Assembly: GCA_036382855.1 (NCBI GenBank) | Contig: DASVPO010000033.1 | Span: 310,001-374,000, forward strand | Source of the DNA: DASVTR01 sp036382855 | Lineage (GTDB): Bacteria; Acidobacteriota; Blastocatellia; Pyrinomonadales; Pyrinomonadaceae | Reading direction: 5' to 3' | Length of the DNA stretch: 64,000 nt | Shown here: piece by piece, positions 1 through 8,459 of the stretch | Layout of the letters: every line of letters begins with the position of its first letter | Position numbering within the stretch: the first letter of the stretch is position 1 | Made by a program: the position numbers and the translations under genes | The notes under the pieces: model-generated | Told to the model about the DNA's origin: nothing | Databases searched by the model: none | The model's input: only the letters and a program-made list of their open reading frames with translations

Positions 1-172
1 CAATCGTTCCGTCGGGATATTTCGTCGCTATGACGATGGCTGGCGTCTCACCGCCATACAGTAATAAAAGCTCAATCGAGATGCGCGGGAAAAGGTGGGC
101 CGCGTATCTGGCGCTGGCACGTTCGTAGCCCGGAATGGCGAACTGTGCCGCCACGAGGCCGCCGTGTTGCAT
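1..172 (-). CDS. Partial hypothetical protein, runs off the window edge
   Basis: An open frame starts at an ATG at 172 on the minus strand and runs out of the window at base 1, giving 57 codons with no stop. It begins MQHGGLVAAQFAIPGYERA and later contains a hydrophobic stretch, IELLLLYGG. There is an in-frame stop 11 codons upstream of the ATG and no clear ribosome binding site. I do not recognise the family. It could also be a chance frame; the missing downstream sequence would decide. Confidence 0.35.
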   Translation of the reverse strand, partial: MQHGGLVAAQFAIPGYERASARYAAHLFPRISIELLLLYGGETPAIVIATKYPDGTI

Positions 173-239
173 ACAGGGTAGGCACGGCGGCCTCGATCTT
201 CAGATGGCTTTACCTAAACAGCCGCCTGTTTGAATGCTT

Positions 240-464
240 TTATTGCTGCTCTTGCTTTCCAGTTCCTGCTTCTTTTCCAGTCTCTTTTCGTTTGTGAACG
301 CGGGGCTCGTTCCAATAAGCGTTATGACAATTAGGGCACTGTTTGGGTGGCTTGCCGGGTTTGCCCGGATTCTTCGGAAACCACTCATGCCCGCAGGTCC
401 GGCATTTGTATTTTGGTACCTTAACATAAGTGATGGGCATGTCTTCGCTTGATAACATCTTCAA
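240..464 (-). CDS. Small zinc-ribbon protein
   Basis: This is a 74-residue basic protein with two zinc-binding knuckles: CRTCGHEW (about residues 21-28) and CPNCHN (about residues 43-48). The arrangement CxxC-x19-CxxC is that of a zinc ribbon, as in rubredoxin-like or transcription-factor ribbons. The linker between the knuckles is rich in Pro, Gly and Lys, and the C-terminal 20 residues are Lys/Glu/Gln-rich and probably disordered. Such small ribbons usually bind nucleic acid or protein partners, but no specific role can be read here. It stands alone; the frame on the opposite strand at the same place is a shadow. Confidence 0.6.
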   Translation of the reverse strand: MKMLSSEDMPITYVKVPKYKCRTCGHEWFPKNPGKPGKPPKQCPNCHNAYWNEPRVHKRKETGKEAGTGKQEQQ

Positions 465-881
465 TAAGTTAAATCAACACAATTATTTAGAAACTACTAT
501 TTATAATCTTCGTCTTAAAGACAACTAATTTGACCGTTAAATCCTTCTATAACAAATATATTCAGACTCCAATATGTTGTGGCAAAATCTTGAAGCTACC
601 CTATATTTCAGGGATTGCACAATTTCTTATCTGTGATAAAGTCTGCGCCGCTTGAGCGCAGTGGAAGCTTTGAGACAATTCTACGAATCGAAGCAGTTTT
701 ACCCTCCCGTTCCACTTCACGCGAAGCTGCTGATCAGCCGCTGTCCCATAACTCCCGAAGCGGTTTCCTACTGATGAATGATGGAGTGTGACTCGCTGAA
801 AGGTCCATAAGGTCCATAAGGATAAAAGCGAGACGACCGTTGTACATAACCTAGTGCTCTTCTCTTCCTTAGAGGTGCTCT
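465..881. other. Gene-free stretch before the exonuclease gene
   Basis: About 400 bases hold no credible gene. A short perfect hairpin lies at 643-661 (CTGCGC/GCGCAG arms, 7-base loop) without a following T run. A 9-base unit, GGTCCATAA, is repeated in tandem near 804-825. AGAGGTG just upstream of 882 is the likely ribosome binding site of the next gene. Nothing else was recognised. Confidence 0.5.
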
Positions 882-1529
882 ATGACTATGAAGGTGTTTC
901 TGGATGTCGAAACCTTCCCGCCCGATAAAGACGACCCTCTGGTTCGCGACCATATAGGTGATTGGACGGAAGAAGAGTTCCGCAACTTAGCTCTCAACGC
1001 TCAATACGGACGCATACTTTGCATCGGCGTCATTATCGAAGATAACAATAAGATTGTTCGGCAGGGAGTGCTCGGACGCGATAAACAGACATCTCAACTT
1101 CATCTAGATGAAACACGAACTCTTCGATCATTCTGGAAACTGCTGAGTGGCTTCAACCCTCATCGGGATCTTCTGATCGGCTTCAACTTACTCGACTTCG
1201 ATCTTCATTTCATTTGCACACGCAGTGTGATCAAGCAAGTCAAACCTAGTTTTGAAGTCTGCTTCGCGCGGTTCCGTCAACAGCCAGTGTTTGATTGCAT
1301 GTGGTCATTCACTCACTGGCGGCATCGGATCAAGCTTGACGAGTTGGCAAAAGTTCTAAGTCTGGAAAGCTCAAAAAAGAACGGGATTAGCGGCGATAAG
1401 GTTTATGACCTTTTCCTTGAAGGCCGCCACCAAGAGATTTGCAACTATGTGATGGATGACTGCGCTTGTACCAGAGCCATCTATTACCGTCTGAATTTTC
1501 TTGAGGAAACTGACCAAGAGGGAGAGTGA
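882..1529 (+). CDS. 3'-5' exonuclease, PolB-like DEDDy family
   Basis: The 215-residue protein has the DEDDy exonuclease layout. DVE (D8, E10) forms motif I, GFNLLDFDLHF (about residues 100-110) motif II, and NYVMDD (Y189, D192/D193) motif III. It resembles the stand-alone predicted 3'-5' exonucleases related to the proofreading domain of family B DNA polymerases (PF10108 type). The expected activity is Mg-dependent removal of nucleotides from 3' ends in the cytoplasm; the cellular role is unknown. AGAGGTG lies 8 bases before the ATG, and a second in-frame ATG at 888 is also possible. It lies upstream of the transposition operon and is probably outside it, because a candidate element end sits between them. 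Confidence 0.75.
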   Translation: MTMKVFLDVETFPPDKDDPLVRDHIGDWTEEEFRNLALNAQYGRILCIGVIIEDNNKIVRQGVLGRDKQTSQLHLDETRTLRSFWKLLSGFNPHRDLLIGFNLLDFDLHFICTRSVIKQVKPSFEVCFARFRQQPVFDCMWSFTHWRHRIKLDELAKVLSLESSKKNGISGDKVYDLFLEGRHQEICNYVMDDCACTRAIYYRLNFLEETDQEGE

Positions 1530-1606
1530 TCAATGATTCTTCAAAATAAGACCTAATGGTTTGACCATCGATAAGCGAAGACGTCCCCACATGAATTTTT
1601 TTTCAC

Positions 1607-1630
1607 TGTGACAAAAATTTAACTTGACAA
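1607..1630 (+). repeat. Candidate transposon end upstream of the transposase gene
   Basis: The sequence starts TGTGACAAAAATTTAACTTG and continues ACAA, so a TGACA/TTGACA unit occurs twice within 24 bases, about 115 bases before the transposase start. Ends of Mu/Tn7/Tn5053-type elements begin with TGT and carry repeated transposase sites, often with TGACA-like words. Position and wording fit, but no inverted partner (ending ...TGTCACA) was found in the window, so this stays tentative. Confidence 0.25.
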
Positions 1631-1744
1631 GGTACGTACGACGTTTGCCGCCGCTAGTGCTAAACAATTTTTATTAAAAAAAGTGGTTGAGGGGGCTTCT
1701 CAAAGTGCGTTGCGTATCTTTCAATAGCAGACGGGGGCATTACC

Positions 1745-3475
1745 GTGGAGGCACATAAGAGGGGACCGAAAAGAAGAATTGCTAAGGGAAGCTCAAAGAC
1801 TATAAGCAGAGTGGGCCTTCGCCCTCCAGCGTCTGCTTCTAATGGGGATCCAATGAGTGCGCCGCTAACGGAAAATGCATCTGCCCTACTTCGTCCTGAT
1901 GAATACACCGAAGAACAGTTAGAGAAGTTCGCGATAAATTACCAGCTAATCAGCTTGATTAAGAACGGAGTAGGGCCTCAAGAGGCGCTAATGCGCCTTG
2001 GAATTAAGAACACCCCACGATGGGCGCGCGGGCTATATCGACGATTCAAGGAACATGGGGCAAACGCATTGTTGGATCGCCGTACTTGTCGGAAAACTAA
2101 GGTTACTGTTCTCAACGGCGAGGTTAAGAAGCTCATACTGATGTGGTGGGCGGGGCGGCGTGCCGCAGGAGGAACTGCGATTGCACGCAAGGTGAAGGAA
2201 GAATGTCAAAAACGTGGGCTCAAGCCGCCGAGTGAAAGTTCTGTTAAGCAATATATAGCTAAAATTCCTAAGCCCTTGAAAGCCTTTCGTAAGGGCAAAA
2301 TTGGAATACGTGAGTGGGAACAGGAGATGTGCCCGGTCGTTCTCACGGAGAATACTAACTATTCGAACGAACGCTGGCAGACCGACCATACACCGCTGAA
2401 GATATGGGTGCGAATAAAAGTAGGCGACACTTGGGTACCTTGCCAATCTTATCTAACAGCCTACATGGATGCTCACTCACGATCTATTCCGAGCTTCGAA
2501 TTATCAGCTAAACATCCGGACTCTTGGACGACTTCGCTTCTAATGATGAAGGCGGTCCTGCCCAAGGAGGACAGGCTATGGAAAAACAGAGGGCTCCCTA
2601 GAATCGTACAACCAGATCGCGGATCGGATTTTATGTCCGATACAGTTCTCACGGCATTCGGTCACTTAGGAATCTTTCGCGATCCAGACGCGCCCTACTA
2701 CCCTAATGGGAAGGGTAAGCTTGAGCGATGGTTTGAAACTATTGATGACGGATGCTTCAGAATGCTTCCGGGCCATAAGGAAGATATAGGAAGAACTATT
2801 GGAGCAGCCACAAAGCATGTACATGTTCTTCTCACCGTGCCACAACTGCGAAAAGAGATTGAGCGTTGGATCATCGAAGACTACCACCAGCGAGAGCATT
2901 CCGAAACCGGGCGTAAGCCAATCGAACTTTGGGAGGAAACAGTAAGGCTACGCCCGCCTGAAAACGAGGATGACCTCTACCTTTTTCTGCTCAAAAGCGA
3001 TGTGGAGCGCACGGTTCAGAACATCGGCATCAGATTCAAACACCCGTACTCCAAGCGTAAGAAAGGAAACTGTTATTGGGTTCCTGAGCTTGCCTACCAC
3101 GTCAAACGCAGGGTTCGGCTACGTTATAACCCGGAAGATTCTGAGAGCGTGATGGTCTATTGTGCCGCGACAGGCAGACGCCTGTGTGAGGCATGGCTCA
3201 TGGGGCAACCTAATTCCCGCTACAAAATCGCGGACGTTAAACGCTGTCGTAGTGAGTTTAAGCGCGACATGGTCGAGCGGATCAAAGAATACAGGAGAGA
3301 GGTTGAAGAGGAAGACCGCCAGAATGCGCAACAAGCAGAGTGGGCTGAAGCTCGCCGTCTCGCAGCCGAGGAGATGGAAATAGAGAGCGATTTTGACGCT
3401 TTTGAAGATACTGATCGGGAGGTTCTTGAAGCGTTATTGGAACAATTCAAGCGGCAAGATAGAGGTGAATTATGA
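1745..3475 (+). CDS. DDE transposase of the TnsB/TniA (Mu-like) family
   Basis: The 576-residue protein cuts and joins transposon ends. An N-terminal helix-turn-helix region (about residues 50-180) is followed by an RNase H-fold catalytic core (rve type) with WQTD (D214), QPDRG (D291) and KGKLE (E327). Exactly 35 residues separate the last two, giving a full D-D(35)-E triad. After the core comes a Mu-type C-terminal beta-barrel domain (about residues 415-530) and an acidic tail. In this family the C-terminal tail contacts the partner ATPase. The listed GTG start has a weak upstream G run; ATG at 1853 (residue 37) is an alternative that would drop a low-complexity leader. The stop overlaps the next gene by 4 bases. 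It is the diverged homologue of the protein at 52622-54349. Confidence 0.9.
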   Translation: MEAHKRGPKRRIAKGSSKTISRVGLRPPASASNGDPMSAPLTENASALLRPDEYTEEQLEKFAINYQLISLIKNGVGPQEALMRLGIKNTPRWARGLYRRFKEHGANALLDRRTCRKTKVTVLNGEVKKLILMWWAGRRAAGGTAIARKVKEECQKRGLKPPSESSVKQYIAKIPKPLKAFRKGKIGIREWEQEMCPVVLTENTNYSNERWQTDHTPLKIWVRIKVGDTWVPCQSYLTAYMDAHSRSIPSFELSAKHPDSWTTSLLMMKAVLPKEDRLWKNRGLPRIVQPDRGSDFMSDTVLTAFGHLGIFRDPDAPYYPNGKGKLERWFETIDDGCFRMLPGHKEDIGRTIGAATKHVHVLLTVPQLRKEIERWIIEDYHQREHSETGRKPIELWEETVRLRPPENEDDLYLFLLKSDVERTVQNIGIRFKHPYSKRKKGNCYWVPELAYHVKRRVRLRYNPEDSESVMVYCAATGRRLCEAWLMGQPNSRYKIADVKRCRSEFKRDMVERIKEYRREVEEEDRQNAQQAEWAEARRLAAEEMEIESDFDAFEDTDREVLEALLEQFKRQDRGEL

Positions 3476-4506
3476 GACAGAATAATGGGAAGCCGCCTGA
3501 AGGGTTTAAGGTCACATTTTCGCCCGTCAAGCGAATAGAACCTATAGAAACTGAGATGATGAAGGAGATCATGGGTCGAACACTTGCCGCTCATGGTTAC
3601 AGCCCTTTGATCTTATGGTACGGCCACACAAGAATCGGTAAGACGACGACCGCCCGTCTTCTGACACAGAAAATTAACGATGCCTTCGATCCAGATGATC
3701 CAAATGCCTTCAGGGCACTGCATTACGAAGTCGGCAAAATAGAGGCAGGCAACTCAACGAAGAAAGGTCTCAAGAGCCTATATAGAGTGGTGATTGGCAA
3801 TCTAGATGAAGGCATCTATAACCGTGAGCCGCCCGAAGCTCTTGCTAATCGTATCGTCGAGGGAATGATAAAGAAGAATATTCAGTTGGTGTTCATTGAC
3901 GAGATTCAGATGTGGCCGCTTGACGCTATTCGTAGCATGGCGCTCGTCTGCGATAAAGCTGGCGAGCTAGAGAAACCTTGGCCTCTGACATTTGTTTTTA
4001 TTGGTATGGACGATCTGCCATTGAAAATGCAACAGACTCCCCGCATTGAGGCTCGCACACAAGACTGGTGCTATTTCACGGAATATGACCTTGAGAACAC
4101 TTGGAAACTATTAGCCGAGTTACATCCGCACTTCAAAGCACTGGATGAGAATAATGATGAACATCAGCAGCAGGTTGTCTTCGTACATGAAACATGTGGA
4201 GGGTTTCCGGGCCATCTCGTTCCCTTCATACAGAAACTGGAGTACCGCTCACTGAAATATGGCGGTGTAATTGACATGACATTTCTTCGTGGCGTGAAGA
4301 TAACTATGCTCAACGACAAACAGAAATCCTTCGATCATTATAGGAAAATTAGCAGAGTAGCACCGGTAGAAACACATGAAGACAAAGATGATGAGAATCT
4401 TAACGGTAAAGCTGGTCAAAAGCCTAAGCTGGAAAGTGAAGTAACTTCTAAAAGAAGAGCTAAGAGAGGGGCGACCAAGACAGGAAGAGGTAAAAATCGC
4501 CGGTAG
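3472..4506 (+). CDS. AAA+ ATPase of the TnsC/TniB type
   Basis: The 344-residue protein has a Walker A motif, GHTRIGKTT (residues 51-59), and a Walker B motif, LVFIDEIQ (D143, E144), as in TnsC, TniB, MuB and IstB-like partners of DDE transposases. In those systems the ATPase forms filaments on DNA, marks the target site and activates the transposase. Its ATG lies inside the transposase stop (ATGA), so translation is probably coupled. The last 35 residues are very rich in Lys and Arg, suggesting extra DNA binding. A small stub of the equivalent gene survives at 54336 in the second module, where the rest is deleted. No separate TniQ-like target protein is encoded beside it. Confidence 0.85.
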   Translation: MRQNNGKPPEGFKVTFSPVKRIEPIETEMMKEIMGRTLAAHGYSPLILWYGHTRIGKTTTARLLTQKINDAFDPDDPNAFRALHYEVGKIEAGNSTKKGLKSLYRVVIGNLDEGIYNREPPEALANRIVEGMIKKNIQLVFIDEIQMWPLDAIRSMALVCDKAGELEKPWPLTFVFIGMDDLPLKMQQTPRIEARTQDWCYFTEYDLENTWKLLAELHPHFKALDENNDEHQQQVVFVHETCGGFPGHLVPFIQKLEYRSLKYGGVIDMTFLRGVKITMLNDKQKSFDHYRKISRVAPVETHEDKDDENLNGKAGQKPKLESEVTSKRRAKRGATKTGRGKNRR

Positions 4507-4543
4507 GTGAGTAGATGTAGCCAAAAGGTTGGTACTTGAATCT

Positions 4544-6580
4544 ATGCGCACGTCGACAAAGTTGAAGCCCGAACATAGCCTTGTATTTCAAGCTCTTGAG
4601 GCGGCCAATCTCGCGTATGAACGCGTTGTTACTATAGGAGAGATTGTAGAGGCGCTTTCGTTGAAGGAAATTAAGAGGCTCAAGGCGATTTATAGCAATG
4701 ATCTAAGTACATCAATTAAAAAGATTTTAGACCTCTTAACAGCGCGCGACCTTGTATTTTCGCCGGGTAAAATCGGGAGATTTCGCTACTATGGGTCGGT
4801 TAATCAGCTTAATCCTGAAACGGCTGTACTTCCTACAGTGCAATCGCGCCGCCGCCGAGTCTTTGATCTTGTTCGAGACGCAGTGATTGAGTTTAATCGG
4901 GCCGTGCGGGTAATTGACATTCTTGAATATGCGGCGACCGTGCCAAGTGTAGAGGATCTTACTCAAAATCTAATTACCCATGATGTGCTTAGCCTTTCAA
5001 TGACCGGCGAATTAAGTGTAGTTGGTAGTACACGAGGCGGCAATGAAGGCATCAATCTATATCTTCCCAGTGAGATGGACGAAGAAAAGTATAAGCCTTC
5101 AACGCCGTTAACATGGCTTGAGGAGGTGGCGCACGCCGTTTCTGATCTTTGGAACGAAAGAGCGAAAAACGCGGCAGCGGAAAAGCGACGTCCACGCCCG
5201 ATGAGTACCGGTGAAATCAGGGCTCACCTTACAACAATTCAATTTCAGTTCTCACCAAATCCTTCAAGAGACCAGTCGCAACTCATAGTCGATGCGGTAA
5301 AGAATCTAAGTAATACCTCTAACCCCGTGCTCCGTAAAATTAAACGTCAAGGAGAAAAGGCATTGCTATGGGTGCCAATCGGAATTAAAAACGAAGAGCT
5401 TGACCTTGGCGGGGCTTATGCAAGCGATACAGAAAGGATCGGCGAAGCAGTCAAGCGTGCAACAGAGCGTCTTGGGAGGCCCGTAAGTGTACGTGATACA
5501 AAAGAAGAATTTGAAATAGATGATGCTCTTCGCCCTGCTGGAACATCAGACCTTTTTAATATTCTCGCTGATTTATCAAAAGAGACCGTTTGCGCTGGAT
5601 CAGGAAAGGATAGGCAAGAACGTGTTACACGCCGCATTTTTCGGGTAGGCAGAGTTGGGGGCGAAACATACTATTGCGTCGATAATCTGCCCGAAGCTCA
5701 AGCTTACATAAAGTTTCGGCAATTAGAGTCTCGATGGGAGACGCTAAAAGCGGATGAACAATTAGACTCGCTCGAAACCGTCTCGCTTCCCTCCGTAGCC
5801 GTAGGCAGAGCTATGCTTATCACGAGGGAAGTTGAACAAATCTCGATAGAGCTTAACGATCTACGCCAAGTCAAGCGGATAGATAGCACAACCCACTGTG
5901 CGGCTAAAGAACTCTATGAATGCGTGTGCGGAATCGCTGAAACGGCTCTTCAACGGCTCGATTCACATGTTAAAGGACTTAAGGGTCTCCCAACGACGGT
6001 CTCGACTGCTGTACCGGTGTGGACCGCGCAAGAACTTCTTGAATTTATTAAGCCGCTATATCCATACGCACAAAAGATCACGAGCATCGCTAAATTTATT
6101 ACCCTAATGGGTAATGATATTCGCCGCGTTCCAAATCCTGACTTCTTAAATCGGTTTGGCGATGATCCCTTTACTGCTGCCGAGTTTCTCTACGACCGCA
6201 CAGATGCTCTCATCTATTCAGCAAAGAAGTGGGGCGGCAACGAATGTAGTCTGCAAGCTATGCTTGCTGAAAATGAACTTGGCTGGCTAAGGGATCCTCG
6301 TTTTGTCTTTCCGGCGCTGGTCTCAAACAACTTTGAGACCCGACTAACCGGCGTTTCCTGTCTTGCATTTCTTCAATCAAAAGAGGGCAGTAAAATACTG
6401 AGACATATAGCGGTGAATGATCAATATCCGGGAATTCGGCAATCGGCGCTTTGGGCTTATGGTTTTGCGGCAGGTGACAGAGCAAATGCATTTATAAGCA
6501 GGGTGATGAAGAATGATCATGAGGCGCGCGTGAGGGCATTTGCCAAAGAAATGCTTGAAACTGAATCATGGGCAATGTGA
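4544..6580 (+). CDS. Transposon-linked multi-winged-helix protein with HEAT-like C-terminus (target-selector candidate)
   Basis: I do not recognise the family. Numbered from TTG 4529 (683 residues), the protein shows about four successive modules at residues 15-92, 108-181, 195-285 and 303-384. Each is a helical block ending in a strand with an aromatic core (FRYYGS, NLYLPS, LLWVPI, TYYCVD), the pattern of a winged helix-turn-helix ending in its wing. A helical middle follows, and residues 590-683 look like HEAT repeats (TGVSCLAFL, IRQSALWAYGF, VRAFAKEM). It has no CxxC zinc knuckles, unlike TniQ/TnsD. It sits directly after the ATPase gene, where target-selection proteins normally lie, so a DNA-reading role in target choice is my inference. 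A homologue is at 54904-56859. ATG 4544 is preferred over TTG 4529, with no strong ribosome site for either. Confidence 0.7.
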   Translation: MRTSTKLKPEHSLVFQALEAANLAYERVVTIGEIVEALSLKEIKRLKAIYSNDLSTSIKKILDLLTARDLVFSPGKIGRFRYYGSVNQLNPETAVLPTVQSRRRRVFDLVRDAVIEFNRAVRVIDILEYAATVPSVEDLTQNLITHDVLSLSMTGELSVVGSTRGGNEGINLYLPSEMDEEKYKPSTPLTWLEEVAHAVSDLWNERAKNAAAEKRRPRPMSTGEIRAHLTTIQFQFSPNPSRDQSQLIVDAVKNLSNTSNPVLRKIKRQGEKALLWVPIGIKNEELDLGGAYASDTERIGEAVKRATERLGRPVSVRDTKEEFEIDDALRPAGTSDLFNILADLSKETVCAGSGKDRQERVTRRIFRVGRVGGETYYCVDNLPEAQAYIKFRQLESRWETLKADEQLDSLETVSLPSVAVGRAMLITREVEQISIELNDLRQVKRIDSTTHCAAKELYECVCGIAETALQRLDSHVKGLKGLPTTVSTAVPVWTAQELLEFIKPLYPYAQKITSIAKFITLMGNDIRRVPNPDFLNRFGDDPFTAAEFLYDRTDALIYSAKKWGGNECSLQAMLAENELGWLRDPRFVFPALVSNNFETRLTGVSCLAFLQSKEGSKILRHIAVNDQYPGIRQSALWAYGFAAGDRANAFISRVMKNDHEARVRAFAKEMLETESWAM

Positions 6581-6954
6581 ATCTTTTTGAGAAAGATGAG
6601 GTTAAAGCGATGAGCGATTTCGAGCTGGATGATCGATTTAGGAAAGTACAGAGGAAAGTACAGCGGCTCGGCATCAGGTTTACTGCGATGGGTGTTGGCG
6701 GCACGTATTGGGCACCCTCTCTCATAAACTACTACGGCTGTAATGTCGTGGTTGAATTTAATCCGAAAGATGTTGAGGTAGGTATGTTGAATAGCGTACG
6801 CATTTTCTGTGCAGACACAGGAAACTTTATTTGCGAAGCGTGGCTCTTAAGCGAAGCCTATTCGAGGTATGATGTCAGAGACATCAGGCGAGAATATCGG
6901 AATCTCTTGTTGTGCAGAATTCGTGAACTTAGAGACATACGGCACGGCAGGTGA
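6568..6954 (+). CDS. Orphan TnsB C-terminal-domain protein
   Basis: The 128-residue protein matches only the C-terminal beta-barrel region of the transposase at 1745-3475. LGIRF, YWAPSL, EFNPKD, VRIFCADTG, CEAWLLSEAYSRY and VRDIRREYR line up with IGIRF, YWVPEL, RYNPED, VMVYCAATG, CEAWLMGQPNSRY and IADVKRCRSEF. It has no catalytic core. It overlaps the end of the preceding gene by 13 bases, so it is part of the operon. ATG 6610, preceded by GAGG, may be the real start. In the Mu/TnsB family this region lies next to the segment that binds the ATPase, so the protein could compete for or dock to the TnsC-like ATPase. That role is inference. The second module has no such gene. Confidence 0.75.
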   Translation: MGNVNLFEKDEVKAMSDFELDDRFRKVQRKVQRLGIRFTAMGVGGTYWAPSLINYYGCNVVVEFNPKDVEVGMLNSVRIFCADTGNFICEAWLLSEAYSRYDVRDIRREYRNLLLCRIRELRDIRHGR

Positions 6955-7055
6955 CCGTCGCGCTAGTGGCGACCTACAATGTCACCGCTTGCCACGAGGT
7001 TTACTTTTTAGGGCAGAGACTTAATAGCTACACATGCAATTTGTCGTGTTAACTC

Positions 7056-8417
7056 GTGGAGTATATGGGTAAGGTTCTAGATACTCTTCATAAATCCGGG
7101 CGCAAGGGCGAAACTCTTGAGCGCGTGTTGGAGGACGCGCTGAAGGATGCTGGCTTCTTTAATGTGCGTCGGCAATTTTCAGGCAGCCAATACGGGTTCG
7201 ATGTGACTGCCCAAAGAATTTCTCCTCTCGATGGACGTCAAGAGGTGTGGGTGTTTGAATGCAAGAATCTATCTAGACCGATCAACGTCGATGACATTGC
7301 CCCAAAATTAGTATGGAATTATGGGAAAGCCGTCATTGACCGATTCGTTATAGTCGGCACATCGGCCATCAGCAACGATCTTGACCAAATGCTGAAGCAA
7401 CATCAGTTTTCAATGCAGGTCGGCGTCTGGACGGACGACAACCTTGAAGAGTTGATTGAGAATAGCCCCCAAGCTATGCAACGTCTCGGATTGAGCTATA
7501 ACCAAAATTCAGGCAAGCCGAAGCTGGATATAGATAAGCTTCCTTATTACCCGCAAAACTCAGTTACTTTCGATGTCACCCATCAATTGAATCCCCCTTT
7601 TGCTTTTGACTATGTCGCAATCAACAGTTCAATCGTAAAAGCATTCAACAGTTTCGAGCTACGTCTGCTTGCTACTATCGCGAACCCGGTGCGGACTCCT
7701 TTAGAGGGTCATTCATTAAGCGTCACCACCTTGAACTACCAGAAGGTGGATGGGCGCGTTGTACGGTTAATGAAGATGAAGGGCATTTTCAAGCCAATTG
7801 AGTCGACGTTTACACCCTCCCGGAACATTGGCGGAAGTAAAGATTTACTAAACGGAAACGTATGGCGAGTAGAGGGTGGGGCGACAGAGTCAATAGCTCT
7901 CATCCTCGACCGAGGCACGCCTTCTGGCCTTTATCAGGTGATGTTCACTATTAACGGCAAGCTTGAAGGTAGGCAAATAACTCGGCACAGCCCTAGTTTT
8001 GCGATACATGTGCCTGATGATAACACTGATCTAGTCAGGCTCTACGTTGTTGACCGCCATTATGACTCGCCTACGATCCAAATACTAAACCTTGATGCCG
8101 CTACATGGGGAAAACTGAAGCAGGAAGTAAGGGACCCGTATAAAATGGTCTTTCTAGGACCTTCAATGCGCGAAATAATGATCAATCACGTTGATACAAC
8201 GTGGGTGATACGGGCTTGCAAGGTGATCCCCGATAAAGATGGTTCCGCAACAATTAATCCGGCGAATCCGACAACCGTGATACATGACTTACAAACACCA
8301 ATAGACGAAGAGGTAATATCGTTGGACAAATTTATGACTCAGCTTACGGGAACGGACAAGTGGTACGAATTTGTAATTAAAACATTAGAGCAAGCAAAGG
8401 GTGGTGATGATTCATGA
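7056..8417 (+). CDS. Mrr-like PD-(D/E)XK nuclease-domain protein
   Basis: The 453-residue protein has an N-terminal restriction-endonuclease fold of the Mrr type: GETLERVLEDAL (helix with acidic residue), GFDV (D49) and VFECK (E68, K70), followed by a Rossmann-like half. Residues about 160-450 form a separate part with alternating beta-rich stretches that I do not recognise. Mrr-like domains cut DNA in restriction or defence systems. The gene begins about 100 bases after the transposon operon and is followed 42 bases later by the nuclease-STAND gene in the same direction, so the two probably form one defence operon. GTG 7056 is the listed start; ATG 7065, with GGAG just before it, is as likely. 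Family member without a known system name. Confidence 0.7.
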   Translation: MEYMGKVLDTLHKSGRKGETLERVLEDALKDAGFFNVRRQFSGSQYGFDVTAQRISPLDGRQEVWVFECKNLSRPINVDDIAPKLVWNYGKAVIDRFVIVGTSAISNDLDQMLKQHQFSMQVGVWTDDNLEELIENSPQAMQRLGLSYNQNSGKPKLDIDKLPYYPQNSVTFDVTHQLNPPFAFDYVAINSSIVKAFNSFELRLLATIANPVRTPLEGHSLSVTTLNYQKVDGRVVRLMKMKGIFKPIESTFTPSRNIGGSKDLLNGNVWRVEGGATESIALILDRGTPSGLYQVMFTINGKLEGRQITRHSPSFAIHVPDDNTDLVRLYVVDRHYDSPTIQILNLDAATWGKLKQEVRDPYKMVFLGPSMREIMINHVDTTWVIRACKVIPDKDGSATINPANPTTVIHDLQTPIDEEVISLDKFMTQLTGTDKWYEFVIKTLEQAKGGDDS

Positions 8418-8459
8418 TATTGTCGGTGGGGGATTTATTGTACTACTAATAATACATCT

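Noticed and set aside
1660..1908. Minus-strand ORF overlapping the first transposase start
   Set aside because: It is antisense to the transposase gene and has no motif or ribosome site.
1607..6954. CRISPR-associated transposon (type V-K or I-F)
   Set aside because: The candidate end recalls such elements, but no Cas12k, Cascade gene, tracrRNA or CRISPR array was found, and no TniQ is encoded.
7056..8417. TnsA-like endonuclease partner of the transposase
   Set aside because: The nuclease fold is of the Mrr type with a long unrelated C-terminal part, it lies outside the coupled operon, and it is followed closely by a STAND gene, which fits a defence pair better.
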